Source: Molanna angustata
Lineage: Eukaryota; Arthropoda; Insecta; Trichoptera; Molannidae
Assembly (NCBI GenBank): GCA_963576475.1
Contig: OY754980.1
Location: 3,005,306 to 3,069,305 of the forward strand
Reading direction: 5' to 3'
DNA: 64,000 nucleotides
Shown piece by piece: positions 44,255 to 54,934 of the stretch (position 1 is its first letter; each line of letters begins with the position of its first letter). The position numbers and the translations under genes are program-made. Below the pieces are notes generated by a model. The model worked only from the letters and a program-made list of their open reading frames with translations. It was not told the origin of the DNA and searched no databases.

Positions 44255-44550
44255 CATCTGTCGATTCGTTCAAGAGTATGTAATTCTCTTGAAGGAATCT
44301 TTGTCTGAACTGGAGATTTAGATGACCATTCTATATAATCCCTGTCTCATCTTATTAAACACCGATTTCAATGATCTTTAGATCTTGTCTTACGTAGCTT
44401 CCTGCATATTTGAGGTTCTAAATCATTTCTATGATATTGGTTTTGCATTTGTCGATTGAGATCATCATTTTTGTTTTCGCAACATTCAAACCAAGTTTTT
44501 CTTATGCTGAATTCACTCTCTCGTTCATTTTGCCAAGATCATTACAAAAA
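44255..44550 (-). pseudogene. Non-LTR reverse-transcriptase fragment
   Basis: The minus strand reads DLGKMNERVNSA, a stop, EKLGLNVAKTKMMISIDKCK, then LKYAGSYVRQDLK and LQFRQRFLQENYILLNE. The GL.....KTK.M motif and the following Y.GS stretch correspond to the RT palm end and thumb of RTE/jockey-type enzymes. It is the only RT-body piece of that group in the window. Confidence 0.65.
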
Positions 44551-44559
44551 TGTTTTTAC

Positions 44560-45190
44560 TAAATATCATCAATCTAAATATCTATCAATCATAGAAATAG
44601 CAAATTTGACAGTTTTTTTTTTAAATAGAGGATGAAGTAGCTAACAACTATCTAAGATCACGGTGCAATGTAAAGGACATGACACGATGATGTATCGTAA
44701 AAATAAAAGGTTCCTTACACCTGGTTTGGGGTCTAAATTTTCTCGGATTACGTTTCTGAACAATTCCTAAAATCTAATGCCGAGCTTATTAAATTAATTT
44801 TCTTTCTCAAAAACGTTTTGTGATAATTTGAATGCAGGGAAAATCTACAACACACTTTGTTGGGTAATTTGGAGAGGGAGCAAAAGTTACGTTCCATGTT
44901 TCATACAAACAAACCATGAGTTGGAATAGTCTGTTCATAAATAATTATTTCGTTTTAATAACGCGTTATGTGTAAAATTATAGTAAACCAGAGATAATTT
45001 CAACTCGATTATATTGTGATGATATTTTCTAAATATGGTGAGGAAACATTTTTTATGTAAATCAAATTCGTTTCATTTTATGTTATTTTTTTAAATATAC
45101 ATTATGTAAGTAAAAATTAGAGAAAGACACTAAGGAAAAATAATTTCTTAAATCATAAAAGCAGTTTAAAAATAATTTATTGTAAACAGG
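44560..45190. other. No gene seen
   Basis: AT-rich spacer. Confidence 0.4.
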
Positions 45191-45194
45191 CTTA

Positions 45195-45707
45195 TACAGG
45201 GTTACAGGTTTAGTCGTACTGAATATTAAAGGAGGTTATTATTCAGGTCATTTCTGATAGAGGTTATTTTTCAGGTCGTTGACTATTTAATAGCATTTGT
45301 TATGGCTTTTTGAATAGCTAAAGAGACGTAGAAGTTTTTACAATGATTTGCAGAATAAGTTCCATAATTTTTTTTTAAAAAAAAGCGCTTCAAAGAACAC
45401 TTTGTGATAATTCTTTAATTCTAACTGTTGTCGAGCTGTCTTTTTAAGCTGTTAGTAGTAGGTTCAGTTTTTGTTAATCATTTTTATTAATTGACATGCC
45501 CTCTAACTAGATACATAAAAAAATACCCTAAGACCTTTAATCCGTAAAAAATTGATAAAATAGACAAATTTTTTTTTTAAATCTTTAAAATTCAATATCT
45601 CCATAACGGTTTAGTTTCGGACATAACATTTAGCATCAAATCCATCAGAAATGACCAGAATAATAACCTCCTTTAATATTCAGTACGACTAAACCTGTAA
45701 CCCTGTA
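45195..45707. mobile_element. TA-flanked MITE with 63-bp terminal inverted repeats
   Basis: Ends TACAGGGTTACAGGTTTAGT and its complement continue as inverted repeats of about 63 bp (through ATTAAAGGAGGTTATTATTC) with one mismatch noticed. TA flanks both ends, as in Tc1/mariner-type insertions. The 390-bp interior is AT-rich and encodes nothing. Confidence 0.85.
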
Positions 45708-45954
45708 TATCAGCTTATATGCAATTTTGAATAAATAGTTTTATGGTTGTGGTAACTTTTGACAATTCAGAACTTGTGTTGACAATGTAATTTGTGAATC
45801 TGCCTGATGAGAGTGTGGTCAACTCTGATGCTAGTAGCCTTATAATAAATTTAAAAAATTCTGTTTTTCATATCAACATCTTTTTCTCTGTGCAGGGTGC
45901 AAAGTTGTACAATTATTTTAGTACTTACTTATTGACTTTATGTGCATCAAATTA

Positions 45955-46015
45955 ATTAAGGCGGGTTTATTGCCCTAAGGTAACCTCTTCCGACCAACTC
46001 GAACAAGGTGAAGTT
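45955..46015 (-). repeat. Family H LINE 3'-end block
   Basis: GGCGGGTTTATTGCCCTAAG and GTAACCTCTTCCGACCAACT match the other family H copies. Confidence 0.55.
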
Positions 46016-46390
46016 TAAAATTTAATTCGGTTCCAAATAAAAAAGCTCCTTATAAAAATACAACATTAAAAATTTAATAATAACATAGAAGTAACGTGGG
46101 AATTGAAGGACGCAGAAGGAATATTCAGGAATTATTGGATAATCATACCTAAGTAGTTGTTTTATAAATATTGACATGATGAAATAATATTCATATTTTT
46201 TTTTTTATGATATTAATAACAATTAAGCACTACAAATAATAACACTCAATTATTATTATTACCATTATACACTTCCTCAAAAGAAATAGCAGATCAATGC
46301 GTAAATTGTAATTTATTAAAAAGAGCAAAATAAAATGCAACAAACGCATCATCAAGCTTTCAATTGGGAATAATTCACCCATCCAGATAC

Positions 46391-46818
46391 TTAACATATC
46401 AAAGGATTAGGCTCTGAGGAGGTCTCTATACTACCTAACAACCCTACTGATTCCCGAATATTAACGTTTAAAAAATCTTTAACAATTCTACATGTATTCA
46501 TTATTACCGTTTTTTGCATTTTTATTATTAAGTTTTTAGATAAATCTATAATTTCTAAATTACGGATTAACGATTTTGGAATAATGCCAGTGGCTGAAAT
46601 AATGAACGGTAATATTATTATTTTACGAGAATGCCAAAGTCTTTTAATCTCGTTACCTAAAGAGGTGTATTTTCTAATTTTTTCATCAAAAGTTTTTATA
46701 ATATTACTAGAATTTGGAATAGCCACGTCGCAAATATATGTTATTTTTTTAATTTTATCATGTATTATCATGTATTATCAAATATGTTATGTTGAATTGA
46801 CCGGTCAGTTAATATTGT
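46391..46818 (-). pseudogene. Endonuclease end of the R4/Dong-type element, disrupted
   Basis: After the TAA at 46819-46821 the same frame stays readable for 16 codons (ILTDRSIQHNIFD) and then meets a stop. The remaining domain continues in another frame as IIHDKIKKITYICDVAIPNS to a stop at 46391. In the family this is the restriction-like nuclease region with a PD...D catalytic signature. Here the proline position reads F (HNIFD), so nuclease function looks lost. The frame change lies beside a perfect 10-bp tandem duplication (TGTATTATCA, 46761-46780). Confidence 0.8.
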
Positions 46819-48885
46819 TTAGTCATAATAAAGCGAAATATTATTATTATCTAAAAATGAAATCGGATCATATTCATAATATGGTTTTATGTTTATCGCG
46901 TCAATTAATTTATATTTAATAGCTAAATTTTGGTGTATTATTTTTGCTACTTGGTTATGTCTAAATGTATATTCTGATTGCGCGAGAAAAGAACAGCCCG
47001 ATATAATATGCTCGATTGTTTCCGGAAAAGCCAAACATTTCCTACAACTATCATCTACTACATTTATGTCTTTTATTATATATTTTTGATAATTTTTAGT
47101 TTTTATTACTCTATCCTGAATCGCTATTATAAAACCCTCTAAATCCGCGTCCAAATCACCAATACTCAACCATTTGTTTGACCAAATTTTGTCAACATAA
47201 GATTGGTTGAGAAATTTTGGATGTACAGAATGAATTATTTTATTTAGCCACGAATTTAGAAGGTCGTCATTTATATTTATAATATTGTTATTGGCATTCT
47301 CGTAATTTAAATTTAATGTTGTTAAATTTTTGTCCGCCTCACAGATAACTTTATGCATTAAAGAACTCTCAGATTTTTTGTGAAAGAAAGATTTTAGCGA
47401 TTCGATTTGATTGTTATGTAACGATGTTATTTTTATTATACCCCTACCTCCTAAATTCCTAGGCAAAATGATTCGTTCGATCGCGGAATTAGGATGATGA
47501 CAACGAAATTTAGTAAAACGCGTTCTAATTGTTCTTTCTAAACTATCTAAATATGTTTTTGACCATTTAATAATTCCAAAAGAATATGTCAATATCGGTA
47601 TTGCCCAAGTATTAATAGCTTTAGTTAAGTTTTTAGCTGACAGATTGCATTTTAATATTTTCGTTATCCTATCTTTAAATTTTGTATTAATATCTTTTTT
47701 TATTTTAGTGTGGTCTAATTTGTTAGACTGCGGATAACCTAGATATTTATAAACCTCCAACCCTTTCAAACTATCTATTTGAAAAATTCTCTGAATATCT
47801 CCACCCATTTCTAGTATTTTACCCTTTTCAACATGTAACGTTTTACATTTATCTAAACCGAAAGACATTCTAATATCATCTGAAAATGCTTTTATTATCC
47901 TAATCATTTTTTCTAATTCTGAATCAGATTTAGCATATAATTTTATATCATCCATATATATTAAGTGCGAAATTTTAATATTAGACCGTGGATGACCGTT
48001 AATTTTTATTCCATACTTAGATTCATTTAACATTTTAGAAAGCGGATTAAGAGCTAAACAAAACCAAAGTGGACTCAATGAATCTCCCTGAAAAATTCCG
48101 CGTTTAATTTTAATTCCTGGAATAGATATTTTATTAGAATTTAAATTTATTTTTAAATCTGTATTCCAGTCTAACATTATACATTTTAAAAAGTTTATTA
48201 AAATTGGGCTAATTTTGTATATTTCTAATATTTTTATAAGCCACGAGTGCGGTACACTATCAAAAGCTTTTTTATAATCAATATATCCTACATGTAAATT
48301 ACGATTTTTAGTTTGTATTTGTTTAAGAAATACTGAATCAATTATTAGTTGTTCTTTACATCCTAAATATTTTCTACGACATCCTTTTTGTTCTTCCGAT
48401 AAAATATTTTTTTCATCCACGTGTTTATAAATTAAATCCGTCATACAGGAAGTTAAAATTTTATAAATCGTAGGTAAACATGTTATCGGTCTAAATTGAG
48501 AAGGATTATTAATATTTTCATTTTTAGGTATTAAATATGTTATTCCTTTAATAAGAAAATTTGGAATATTTTGAGGATGTCGTATTAATTTTGATAAATT
48601 TTTAGCCAAAAGTGGATGTAAAGAAGTGAAACGTTTATACCAAAAATTATTTATTCCGTCGCAACCCGTGGCTTTCCAGTTATGAGATTTTTTAATATTT
48701 TTTGTTAATAAATCTAAAGTTATTTCAGAGAAATTCATTTCCTCCACATCAGCAAAATTCAGCTCTTCATCTTTTATCCACGGGCCCAAATTGTTATGTT
48801 TTATATCGTTACTCCAAATTTTGGACCAAAAATCGCGAATATCTGATTCAGAGGTTAATGTTATATTATTATTAGTACCTACTAT
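46819..48885 (-). pseudogene. Reverse transcriptase of the R4/Dong-type element
   Basis: The main frame is open for 656 codons from a TTG at 48789 and for about 30 codons further upstream. Numbering from 48789: TGCDGINNFWYKRF at 41-54, SQFRPITCLPTIYK at 97-110, EEQKGCRRKYLGCKEQL at 132-148, motif A YIDYKKAFDSVPHSW at 169-183, RGIFQGDSLSPLWF at 230-243, catalytic YMDD at 278-281, GLDKCKT at 311-317, and a C-x2-C-x8-H-x4-C zinc knuckle at 582-599. YMDD in place of the usual YADD and the GCKEQL motif fit the R4/Dong group. All RT catalytic aspartates are present, so this is a recently dead copy. Confidence 0.92.
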
Positions 48886-49205
48886 TTTGACTATCTAATT
48901 TGGAATAAAATAATTTTTCATTTTTTTTAAATAATTTATTATTATTATTTTTATTATATATATAATTATATCTTTTAAGTCTACTAGATTTGACTGCTAA
49001 TTTTTGCTTTAAAAGATCTAATAAATCATTTATTACATGTATGTTATTTGAGCTAAGTACATTATTATACCCAAAATTTACCCCAATTTTGTCTACATGT
49101 CTTAATATATTTCTACTTCTATTCCCATTTTTGAATTCTATAACCCTAGCAATACTACTTCTCAATAACGTTACACCCCTTTCTAATCTAATTAATATTT
49201 TAATA
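48872..49205 (-). pseudogene. N-terminal remnant of the R4/Dong-type ORF
   Basis: The frame RLERGVTLLRSSIARVIEF, then NILRHVDKIGVNF, LLDLLKQKLAVKSSRLKRYN, LFKKNEKLFYSKL lies directly 5' of the RT frame and ends in TAA at 48872. A frameshift between about 48874 and 48895 separates the two; the RT frame is open from VGTNNNITL onward. The lysine-rich KLAVKSSRLKRY segment is typical of the region before the RT domain in this clade. Confidence 0.85.
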
Positions 49206-49611
49206 TAGATTAATATTTTTTATTTTAGTATTATTTTTTTTGATATGACGGATTAATATTTATATTGGTTTGGATTATTATAATAATATGATGGATTTGT
49301 ATTGATATGCTGGATTAATATTGATATTGGTATGGATTAATATTTATATTGATATGATAGATTAATATTGATATCATGGATCAATATTGATATTGATATG
49401 ATGGATTAATATTAATATGGTGGATTATTATTGATATTGATATGATGTATTAATATTGATATGTCGGATTAATATTGATATTGGTATGGATTAATATAAA
49501 TAGGTATTAATCAATATTGATATGATGGATTAATATTGATATTGATATGGATTAATATTGATATTGATATGGTGGATGAATAGTGATATGATGGATTAAT
49601 ATTGATATTTA
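49206..49611. repeat. GATATTAATATT-type minisatellite
   Basis: The array consists of irregular runs of GATATGATGGATTAATATT and GATATTGATATGG units without a single fixed period. It begins where the R4/Dong-type element ends. Confidence 0.85.
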
Positions 49612-49925
49612 AATGTGGCTTCATTGCAGGATGATACGAATCCCATGGACCGATAGGTCATCATATAATACTGAAGTATTGCGAAGAACTGGCGTGGAAA
49701 GAGAATTGTCGAAAAAATGTGAAAGATGGCATACATGGAACTCGGCACACAACCTCCGTCGTGAAATGAATAATCGAGGGTAGTCGCGGTGTGGGTAGAA
49801 GGCAGATATCTTAGCTGGTTTAGGAACATCAGGGAATGGGCTGGCGTTCACCGAGTGGAAGAGCTATACCAAATGTTCCTATGCCAAAGTAGTAGCCGAT
49901 GTCGGGGGAACCTGACGAATTGATT
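49612..49925 (+). pseudogene. RTE-like LINE C-terminal remnant
   Basis: The plus strand reads CRMIRIPWTDRSSYNTEVLR, RTGVERELSKKCER, then, after a shift, IIEGSRGVGRRQIS, a W replaced by a stop, and REWAGVHRVEELYQM. This covers the RM..I.W.D...N.EVL.R ... IIEGK..G.RG.GRRQ.SWL..IREWAG ending of an RTE-like subfamily. It abuts the minisatellite. Confidence 0.8.
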
Positions 49926-50150
49926 GATATGACGTGACTTCATCGTTTAGGCCCTTCCATACTCTAGATTCGACATTCTACCTGTTTGTAATCGAAAAGA
50001 AGAGCTAAAAACTTTTGGAGTCTGAATGGGACTAGCAATGGAGATCATATATTATCAAAAAAATAATAATAAAAAAGGTAGTTCGTAACCATCGTAAAAT
50101 TCCGTTTAACGTTTTACCACAATAATTAAACGAGATGATGGTAATAATAA
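49926..50150. other. No gene seen
   Basis: AT-rich spacer. Confidence 0.4.
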
Positions 50151-50154
50151 TCAA

Positions 50155-50475
50155 TTAGGGGTTGGCGAAGGTGGGGGAGGGTCTGGTGCTCGCATTATTT
50201 CCGGCTTAGCTTCCCGCCAAAAAACTTGGCAATAAATTTCCCATCCCTCGAGTGGGGTTGTTTTTTAAGGGATGGAGTGAGGAGGAAGAGAGAGATGGAA
50301 AGAGAGAGTCCAGCTTCATTATGCCGCACCTCGCCCGCCTCTGCCGATACCATCTTATCTGGCGGCCGCAACGCCGCCGCCGCACCGTCCTCGTAATTAA
50401 ATTGCGGTTAGACCCGGATCTGATCGTCCTATCCTCGTACAGATTGCGGTGTGTTGGGGTGGAGCGCCGCACATC
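50155..50475. other. GC/CpG-rich segment, possible host regulatory DNA
   Basis: The segment is strikingly GC-rich for this window (CTGGCGGCCGCAACGCCGCC, GGTGGAGCGCCGCAC) and includes AACTTGGCAATAAATTTCCC and ATCCCTCGAGTGGGGTTG. It matches no repeat here. ORFs exist on both strands (50252-50647 plus, 50206-50472 minus) but are low-complexity arginine-rich and show no family. A CpG-island promoter, a conserved non-coding element or an untranslated exon are possible. Confidence 0.4.
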
Positions 50476-50627
50476 AATACACTCTCGACATTTGCATTCT
50501 TGGAAAGTTTTTAATAATGCCTTTTTAATAACAATTTCAACGCAACAGAAGCAGGACCGGATCCATCACGGGCTTAAATGGTGCACTGTAAACATGGGTT
50601 CAAACTATGTAGTATATATTTTAGATG

Positions 50628-50715
50628 GGCGGTGGCAGAGCGGTTAGCGAGCTGGGTTTATAGTCCAGTGGTCGCGAGTTCGAATCCTGGCACGACCGAT
50701 TTCGTTCACCCATAG
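50628..50715 (+). repeat. SINE1 head
   Basis: TGGCAGAGCGG, anticodon loop TTTATAG and B box GAGTTCGAATCC are followed by GACCGATTTCGTTCACC. The body is missing; sequence passes directly into the LINE remnant at 50745. Confidence 0.7.
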
Positions 50716-50744
50716 CACCAAAAAGCATATGAATGAATAATATA

Positions 50745-51258
50745 TTTCCAAGAGCATAAATACAATTTAATTTATACCTAATTACAATTTTACAATATTT
50801 GGAAATTTTACTGCCTCGCTATACATAGTCTGTACTGATGCAGTACTAATTTGAATTTCCTATGGCTACTCTACGATCATATGATTTGTTTTCTTTTTTT
50901 CTTCACATATTCCATTCACTTAGAACATCACTTAGAACCAGGATGAAAAACTTATCATGCGATGCGATTTCTTATCATGCGATATGTTTTGTTATGTAAT
51001 ATCCATAATTATTTCATTATAAACCCTTGGTGCCAAAATACTATATTGACGCTGCGCATGTGTCATTCTTGGCTGTGTCTGATGTCTGTTTCTAGTGCCA
51101 TGTATCAGTAGGTATATAGTCCAGTTTGAACTTAGCAGTGTTTTTATGCAAATGAGACAGTATCAGTCTCATTAAGAGCTGTGTAACATCCAAAAATTCA
51201 CAGTCTATTTATATTTGTTCTGTATGGTATCTTTTAGGTCTTCTGTGCATTTATAGAA
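50745..51258 (-). pseudogene. Jockey/CR1-like LINE remnant, second copy
   Basis: The same 3' end as 20.04-20.70 kb is seen: GGAAATTTTACTGCCTCGCT, ACTATATTGACGCTGCGCAT and TATGCAAATGAGACAGTATC on the plus strand. Internal deletions (about 60 bp near 50955) remove part of the LINE tail. It ends near the point where the 20 kb copy reads HRRPKRYPTEQ. Confidence 0.75.
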
Positions 51259-51371
51259 TGCATGAGGATGTTGTACTTCATTCATTTAAAAAAAATAAAT
51301 TAGATATTGGCACTACAACCCAATAATAAATTTGCTTTACAAATGCATTGCAGTACCTTTTTAAGGTATTA

Positions 51372-51405
51372 CACCTGTCGCTGGTTACCCCACATTGTGA
51401 ATTTG
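51372..51405 (+). repeat. Family C tail scrap
   Basis: ACCTGTCGCTGGTTACCCCA and CATTGTG match the family C 3' end. A further scrap is at 53172-53212. Confidence 0.5.
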
Positions 51406-51509
51406 TGAAATATATACGGGATGATATGAATGAAAAAAAAACACTGAAACTTAAATTGGTGTTTTATTCAATACTATCGTATTTTTTTTGATATCGTTGT
51501 TTTAAAAAT

Positions 51510-51640
51510 ATCCAGTGATGTCGAGTTTGAATCCCACTCTAGCTGTCTCGATCGATTTCACCTATAGCACAAGCATTTATACTTTTTTAGGGAATTTATG
51601 AAAATGTATGTGCACTTGTTAAAGACCCTTGTATACTGTA
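51510..51640 (+). repeat. SINE1 copy lacking the A box
   Basis: GTCGAGTTTGAATCCC (B box), CGATCGATTTCACCTATAGC, ACAAGCATTTATAC and AAAATGTATGTGCACTTGTT match SINE1. Confidence 0.65.
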
Positions 51641-51934
51641 TACCCTGGGCATACGGATGTATATATGTAAATATACACACTACTATAAAACACGAAAAAA
51701 TATTGTATATCACCTGATATGTGATATACAATATTTTGTCGTGAAGTGAAAGTAATATTTAGAGGTTTTTATTAAATAGCAAGAACAATAATTACAATAT
51801 AAAAATAGTAAAAAAACTCATCCGGTAGATTTTTATATTCTCTTTCGATTGAAGTAAAAATGTACTTCATAGGCCTTGTTGATTTTTAGTTACTTGCAAC
51901 GAAAAATTAAAAAGGGTTTCACCAAAACTTATCA

Positions 51935-52110
51935 GCAACTATCTTTCCATCTCTTCTCCAAGTCTTCCGGGTAGTCGTCTGTTGTTGGGTATGTCTGTCT
52001 TTACAATATTGACAATTCTATTGTCATCCATGCTTTCGGCGTCGTCTCTCCAGAAGCGTCTTCTGCTACATCCCCATCTCGTTCTGTCCTCGACACCGCA
52101 TAAAGAACTG
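51935..52110 (-). pseudogene. RTE-like LINE C-terminal remnant
   Basis: The minus frame reads EDRTRWGCSRRRFWRDDAES, MDDNRIVNIVKTDIPNNRRL and PGRLGEEMER, the same subfamily as 58.7 and 63.5 kb. The D/H and S/R exchanges in FWRDDAESM against FWRDHVERM show decay. Confidence 0.8.
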
Positions 52111-52334
52111 AATAATATTAAATAAACCACAAATGAGTTAAAACTACCGGTTTCGAAGCGACCGCTTGTCCCGATCGACGGATGACAACATTCGTACATT
52201 CGGTAGATATTAGGCGTTGACCACAATAACTCTCCCTTTGTTACAGATGAAATTGAACCAAAATATTATCATTCACGAAGTACAAACAAGTTTCATTGTT
52301 TTCATTGTTTTTTTTTTATTCTCAAAACCATAAG

Positions 52335-52625
52335 GAGGATCGCATGATCGATTGCATACAAATTATATTGCTGCCACGTGCAGGGTGCAAGGCCGACCAC
52401 GTGACCCGAGCGATGAGACACAATCCACCCACTTGAACATCGCGAGGAGAAAATTCGGATCCAATAAAAAAATTCACACGGTGAGCCGCGACTCCCCCTT
52501 AAAAATACTAGAGTCGAAAAAATGCGCGCGACCGGCGATGCGACGTCTCTGTCGCGCGCTTTCGGTATTGGCGGAGGTGCAAGGGAGACGAACGCACTTT
52601 TGGCGGGTTGAGGAATATTAAGGGG
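52335..52625. other. CpG-rich segment
   Basis: Repeated CG-rich words (AATGCGCGCGACCGGCGATG, CTGTCGCGCGCTTTCGG) make this an island in an AT-rich context. Plus- and minus-strand ORFs (52352-52621, 52302-52709) lack family features. No match to repeats elsewhere in the window; an unmethylated host regulatory segment is one possibility. Confidence 0.35.
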
Positions 52626-52767
52626 CATATGTCCACTCGAATGGTCACGTGTCTCGCCCTTACTCTTTTGTATTTCCTGTCTGTAAATTACCGGCTGTAT
52701 ACCCATCATCCATACGGATTTTTTATTAAATTTTATTATATAAGCTACGATAGTAACTGAATAACTG

Positions 52768-52975
52768 AATAGATGGGTTGATGGCAGAGCGGTTAGCGCG
52801 CTGGGCTAGTAATCCAGTGGTCGCGAGTTCGAATCCTGCCTCGACCGATTTCGTTCACCTATATAGCACAAGCATTTATATGCTTATTTTAGGGAATGTA
52901 GGAAGATGTATATGTACTTGTTTAACAAGGACATATTCATTTTTATAAAAAAAATATGTAAAGTATGAAAATAAA
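52768..52975 (+). repeat. SINE1, best-preserved copy
   Basis: Head with A box TGGCAGAGCGG, loop CTAGTAA and B box AGTTCGAATCC; body ACAAGCATTTATATGCTTAT, GGGAATGTAGGAAGATGTAT and AACAAGGACATATTCATTTT; then an A-rich and AAATA-type tail. Confidence 0.85.
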
Positions 52976-52984
52976 TAAATAAAT

Positions 52985-53520
52985 AAATGAACACCTCGGC
53001 ACAGGATTTCCTAGTTAGGTAATCATTATACTATCACAATTAAACTCATATAAACTATTTATCTAGTGAGTATGTACCATGTAGAATGACTGGTGTGAGG
53101 TGATACACGCATGTGCTGTACTTCTTTATTTTGAGGTAATGAAAGAAAAAGCGCTAAGGGAAAGAAGAAGAAGAACACCTGTCGCTAGTTACCACCGATT
53201 ATGGGATACACCGTGTTATTATTTATAATTATTTATTAAATAAATAGGTAATTCATATGAACTATTTTAGCCGCGAGGCACCAGCTTAGAATAGTGCTTC
53301 CACTATTTTCTATTATCATAATTTTCGGGTGTTCGAAAATACAACAGGAAATAAAATCTCACATAGGTCGGCAATGAGGTTCACCACTCATTGGAATGTA
53401 GTGTCTTTTTAGGTGAGACGAGACGAGTGTCGGTATACATGCATGTGTCTTGTTTCCTTTTATATGTCAATGTACACCGGCACACCGTTCACTGGTCATA
53501 CATTGTCAATTATGTCGTAT
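52985..53520 (+). repeat. Hairpin-unit relative and family C copy
   Basis: Bases 52988-53020 resemble the GAACACCTCGGCACAGGA unit of 26.44 kb. Bases 53270-53520 are a diverged family C copy (GAGGCACCAGCTTAGAATAG, CATTGGAATGTAGTGTCTTT, GGTGAGACGAGACGAG). Confidence 0.6.
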
Positions 53521-53524
53521 AGTT

Positions 53525-54450
53525 ATGAATTAATTATTTGATAAAATATTATGAACTATGATCGGGGTGATACAAACTTTTAGGGTAATAGGCGAATTGT
53601 ATCATTCATTGATCGTCAAATATAGAAATAAAAAGAAAAAAGAGGAAAACCAAACCACATTATCGATGATATTATGCAAAGAAGTGGTAAGTACAATTTA
53701 TAGTCATGTCGAGGTAAGTACAAAATTAATATTCTATTCTTTGAATGAGCATTGAAATCTCTGATTTTCGATTAAAATATTGATTTATAAAATATTTTCG
53801 ATGGAACCCATATATTTGACAAGTATTTAATATTCAACAGTACGTACGATGTACGATTGTGATATTAATGTGATATTTTTTTTTGTGTTGGCGTCCTGGG
53901 TTCAACTTCAAGTAGAAGGGAAATGTACTAAAATATATTTCTCACGCAATTCTCGATTATCTGGACTGCAAAAAATAGTTAGCCAAAAAGGTAAAAAATA
54001 TAATATTCATTAGTCGCTTGTTCAATCCGGCTCGAAGGACCCTTATCATATGAAGGTTCATCAAAGTAAAGACTGATTGAATAATTTTATTAATTTATAC
54101 ATACATTAATGATAATTATGAAAATAACAGCTGAATAAAGATACTCAACTGTGTAAAATAACAGTCCCAGAACAGGCATTTGCCTAGTAGGGCGTTATTA
54201 GTTAGTTTGTATATGTTGTATTTATTTTTGTGTAATAATAATAATAAATAAATAAATAAAATAAATAAATTTCATTCTAAACATTGATATTAAAGAATTT
54301 TAATTTAGATAGGGTTAAGATTATACTTCTGAGTTATACATTTTTAATATTAAGACAAGATAATAACGTATTAAGAGGGTGTCATGAGTAGCCCAACAGC
54401 TTTTACAGTTTGTCAATTAACATTTCTAAAAAAGAAATTGGATAATATGG
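53525..54450. other. No gene seen
   Basis: AT-rich, with an (AAAT)-type microsatellite at 54236-54275. No recognised element. Confidence 0.4.
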
Positions 54451-54464
54451 TAAAAAAAATACTA

Positions 54465-54930
54465 TCGCTGAAGTGAAAATTGAAGATTTTGATGATTTTA
54501 CCATGGATCTCATGATCAGATCTTGACCACATTGAAATGAGATCAATCGGAAGATATCCCCTTTCTAATGAAAACACAATCATCGAAATCGCAGCAAAAA
54601 GTATTCGCAGAACATACATAAAAAAATACTTAACGTCGAAATTACATCCTCTTCGTTTTTTGGAAGTCGGTTGAAAAACAGTTAAAAGGGGGGGACTGTT
54701 GCCAACGTACCTTTTTTTTCAATTTGATATACCATCATTATTTCTTATGAAATCGTTTTGAAAAAAATAATTTAGATAGTTTGGGTATTAATAAAGAATA
54801 ATGTATCTTTACTTTTTGGTAATCTTCTGTATAAATTCTTGTAGAAAAATAATGGCGTACCCCGATTTTCAACGTTTATCTTATATTTTAATAAAATATA
54901 AGGCGTAGTTCAACATCTTTTTTTTTAATT
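54465..54930 (+). repeat. Family D repeat followed by block X
   Basis: Bases 54465-54680 carry GAAGATTTTGATGATTTTAC, ATGGATCTCATGATCAGATC, GATCAATCGGAAGATATCCC and TTTTTTGGAAGTCGGTTG. Bases 54705-54930 carry block X (TTTCAATTTGATATACCATC, AAAATATAAGGCGTAG). At 21 kb the two blocks occur in the opposite order. Confidence 0.6.
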
Positions 54931-54934
54931 AAAG

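Larger units (their letters stand above)
46196..49205 (-). mobile_element. R4/Dong-type non-LTR retrotransposon, 5'-truncated, about 3.0 kb
   Basis: From 5' to 3' on the minus strand it has an N-terminal remnant (49205-48872), the RT frame (about 48885-46819), a broken endonuclease end (46818-46391), a 3' UTR of about 185 bp and an A tail of about 11 (46206-46196). The N-terminal part of the family ORF is missing and the 5' end abuts the minisatellite at 49205. The 3' UTR is shared with the fragment at 3139-3464. R4-clade elements use a restriction-like endonuclease after the RT. Confidence 0.9.

Noticed and set aside
46584..46919. 111-codon plus-strand ORF
   Set aside because: It is the antisense shadow of the R4/Dong-type element.
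52302..52709. 135-codon minus ORF in the CpG-rich segment
   Set aside because: ORFs on both strands are expected from GC-rich composition; no family signal is seen.
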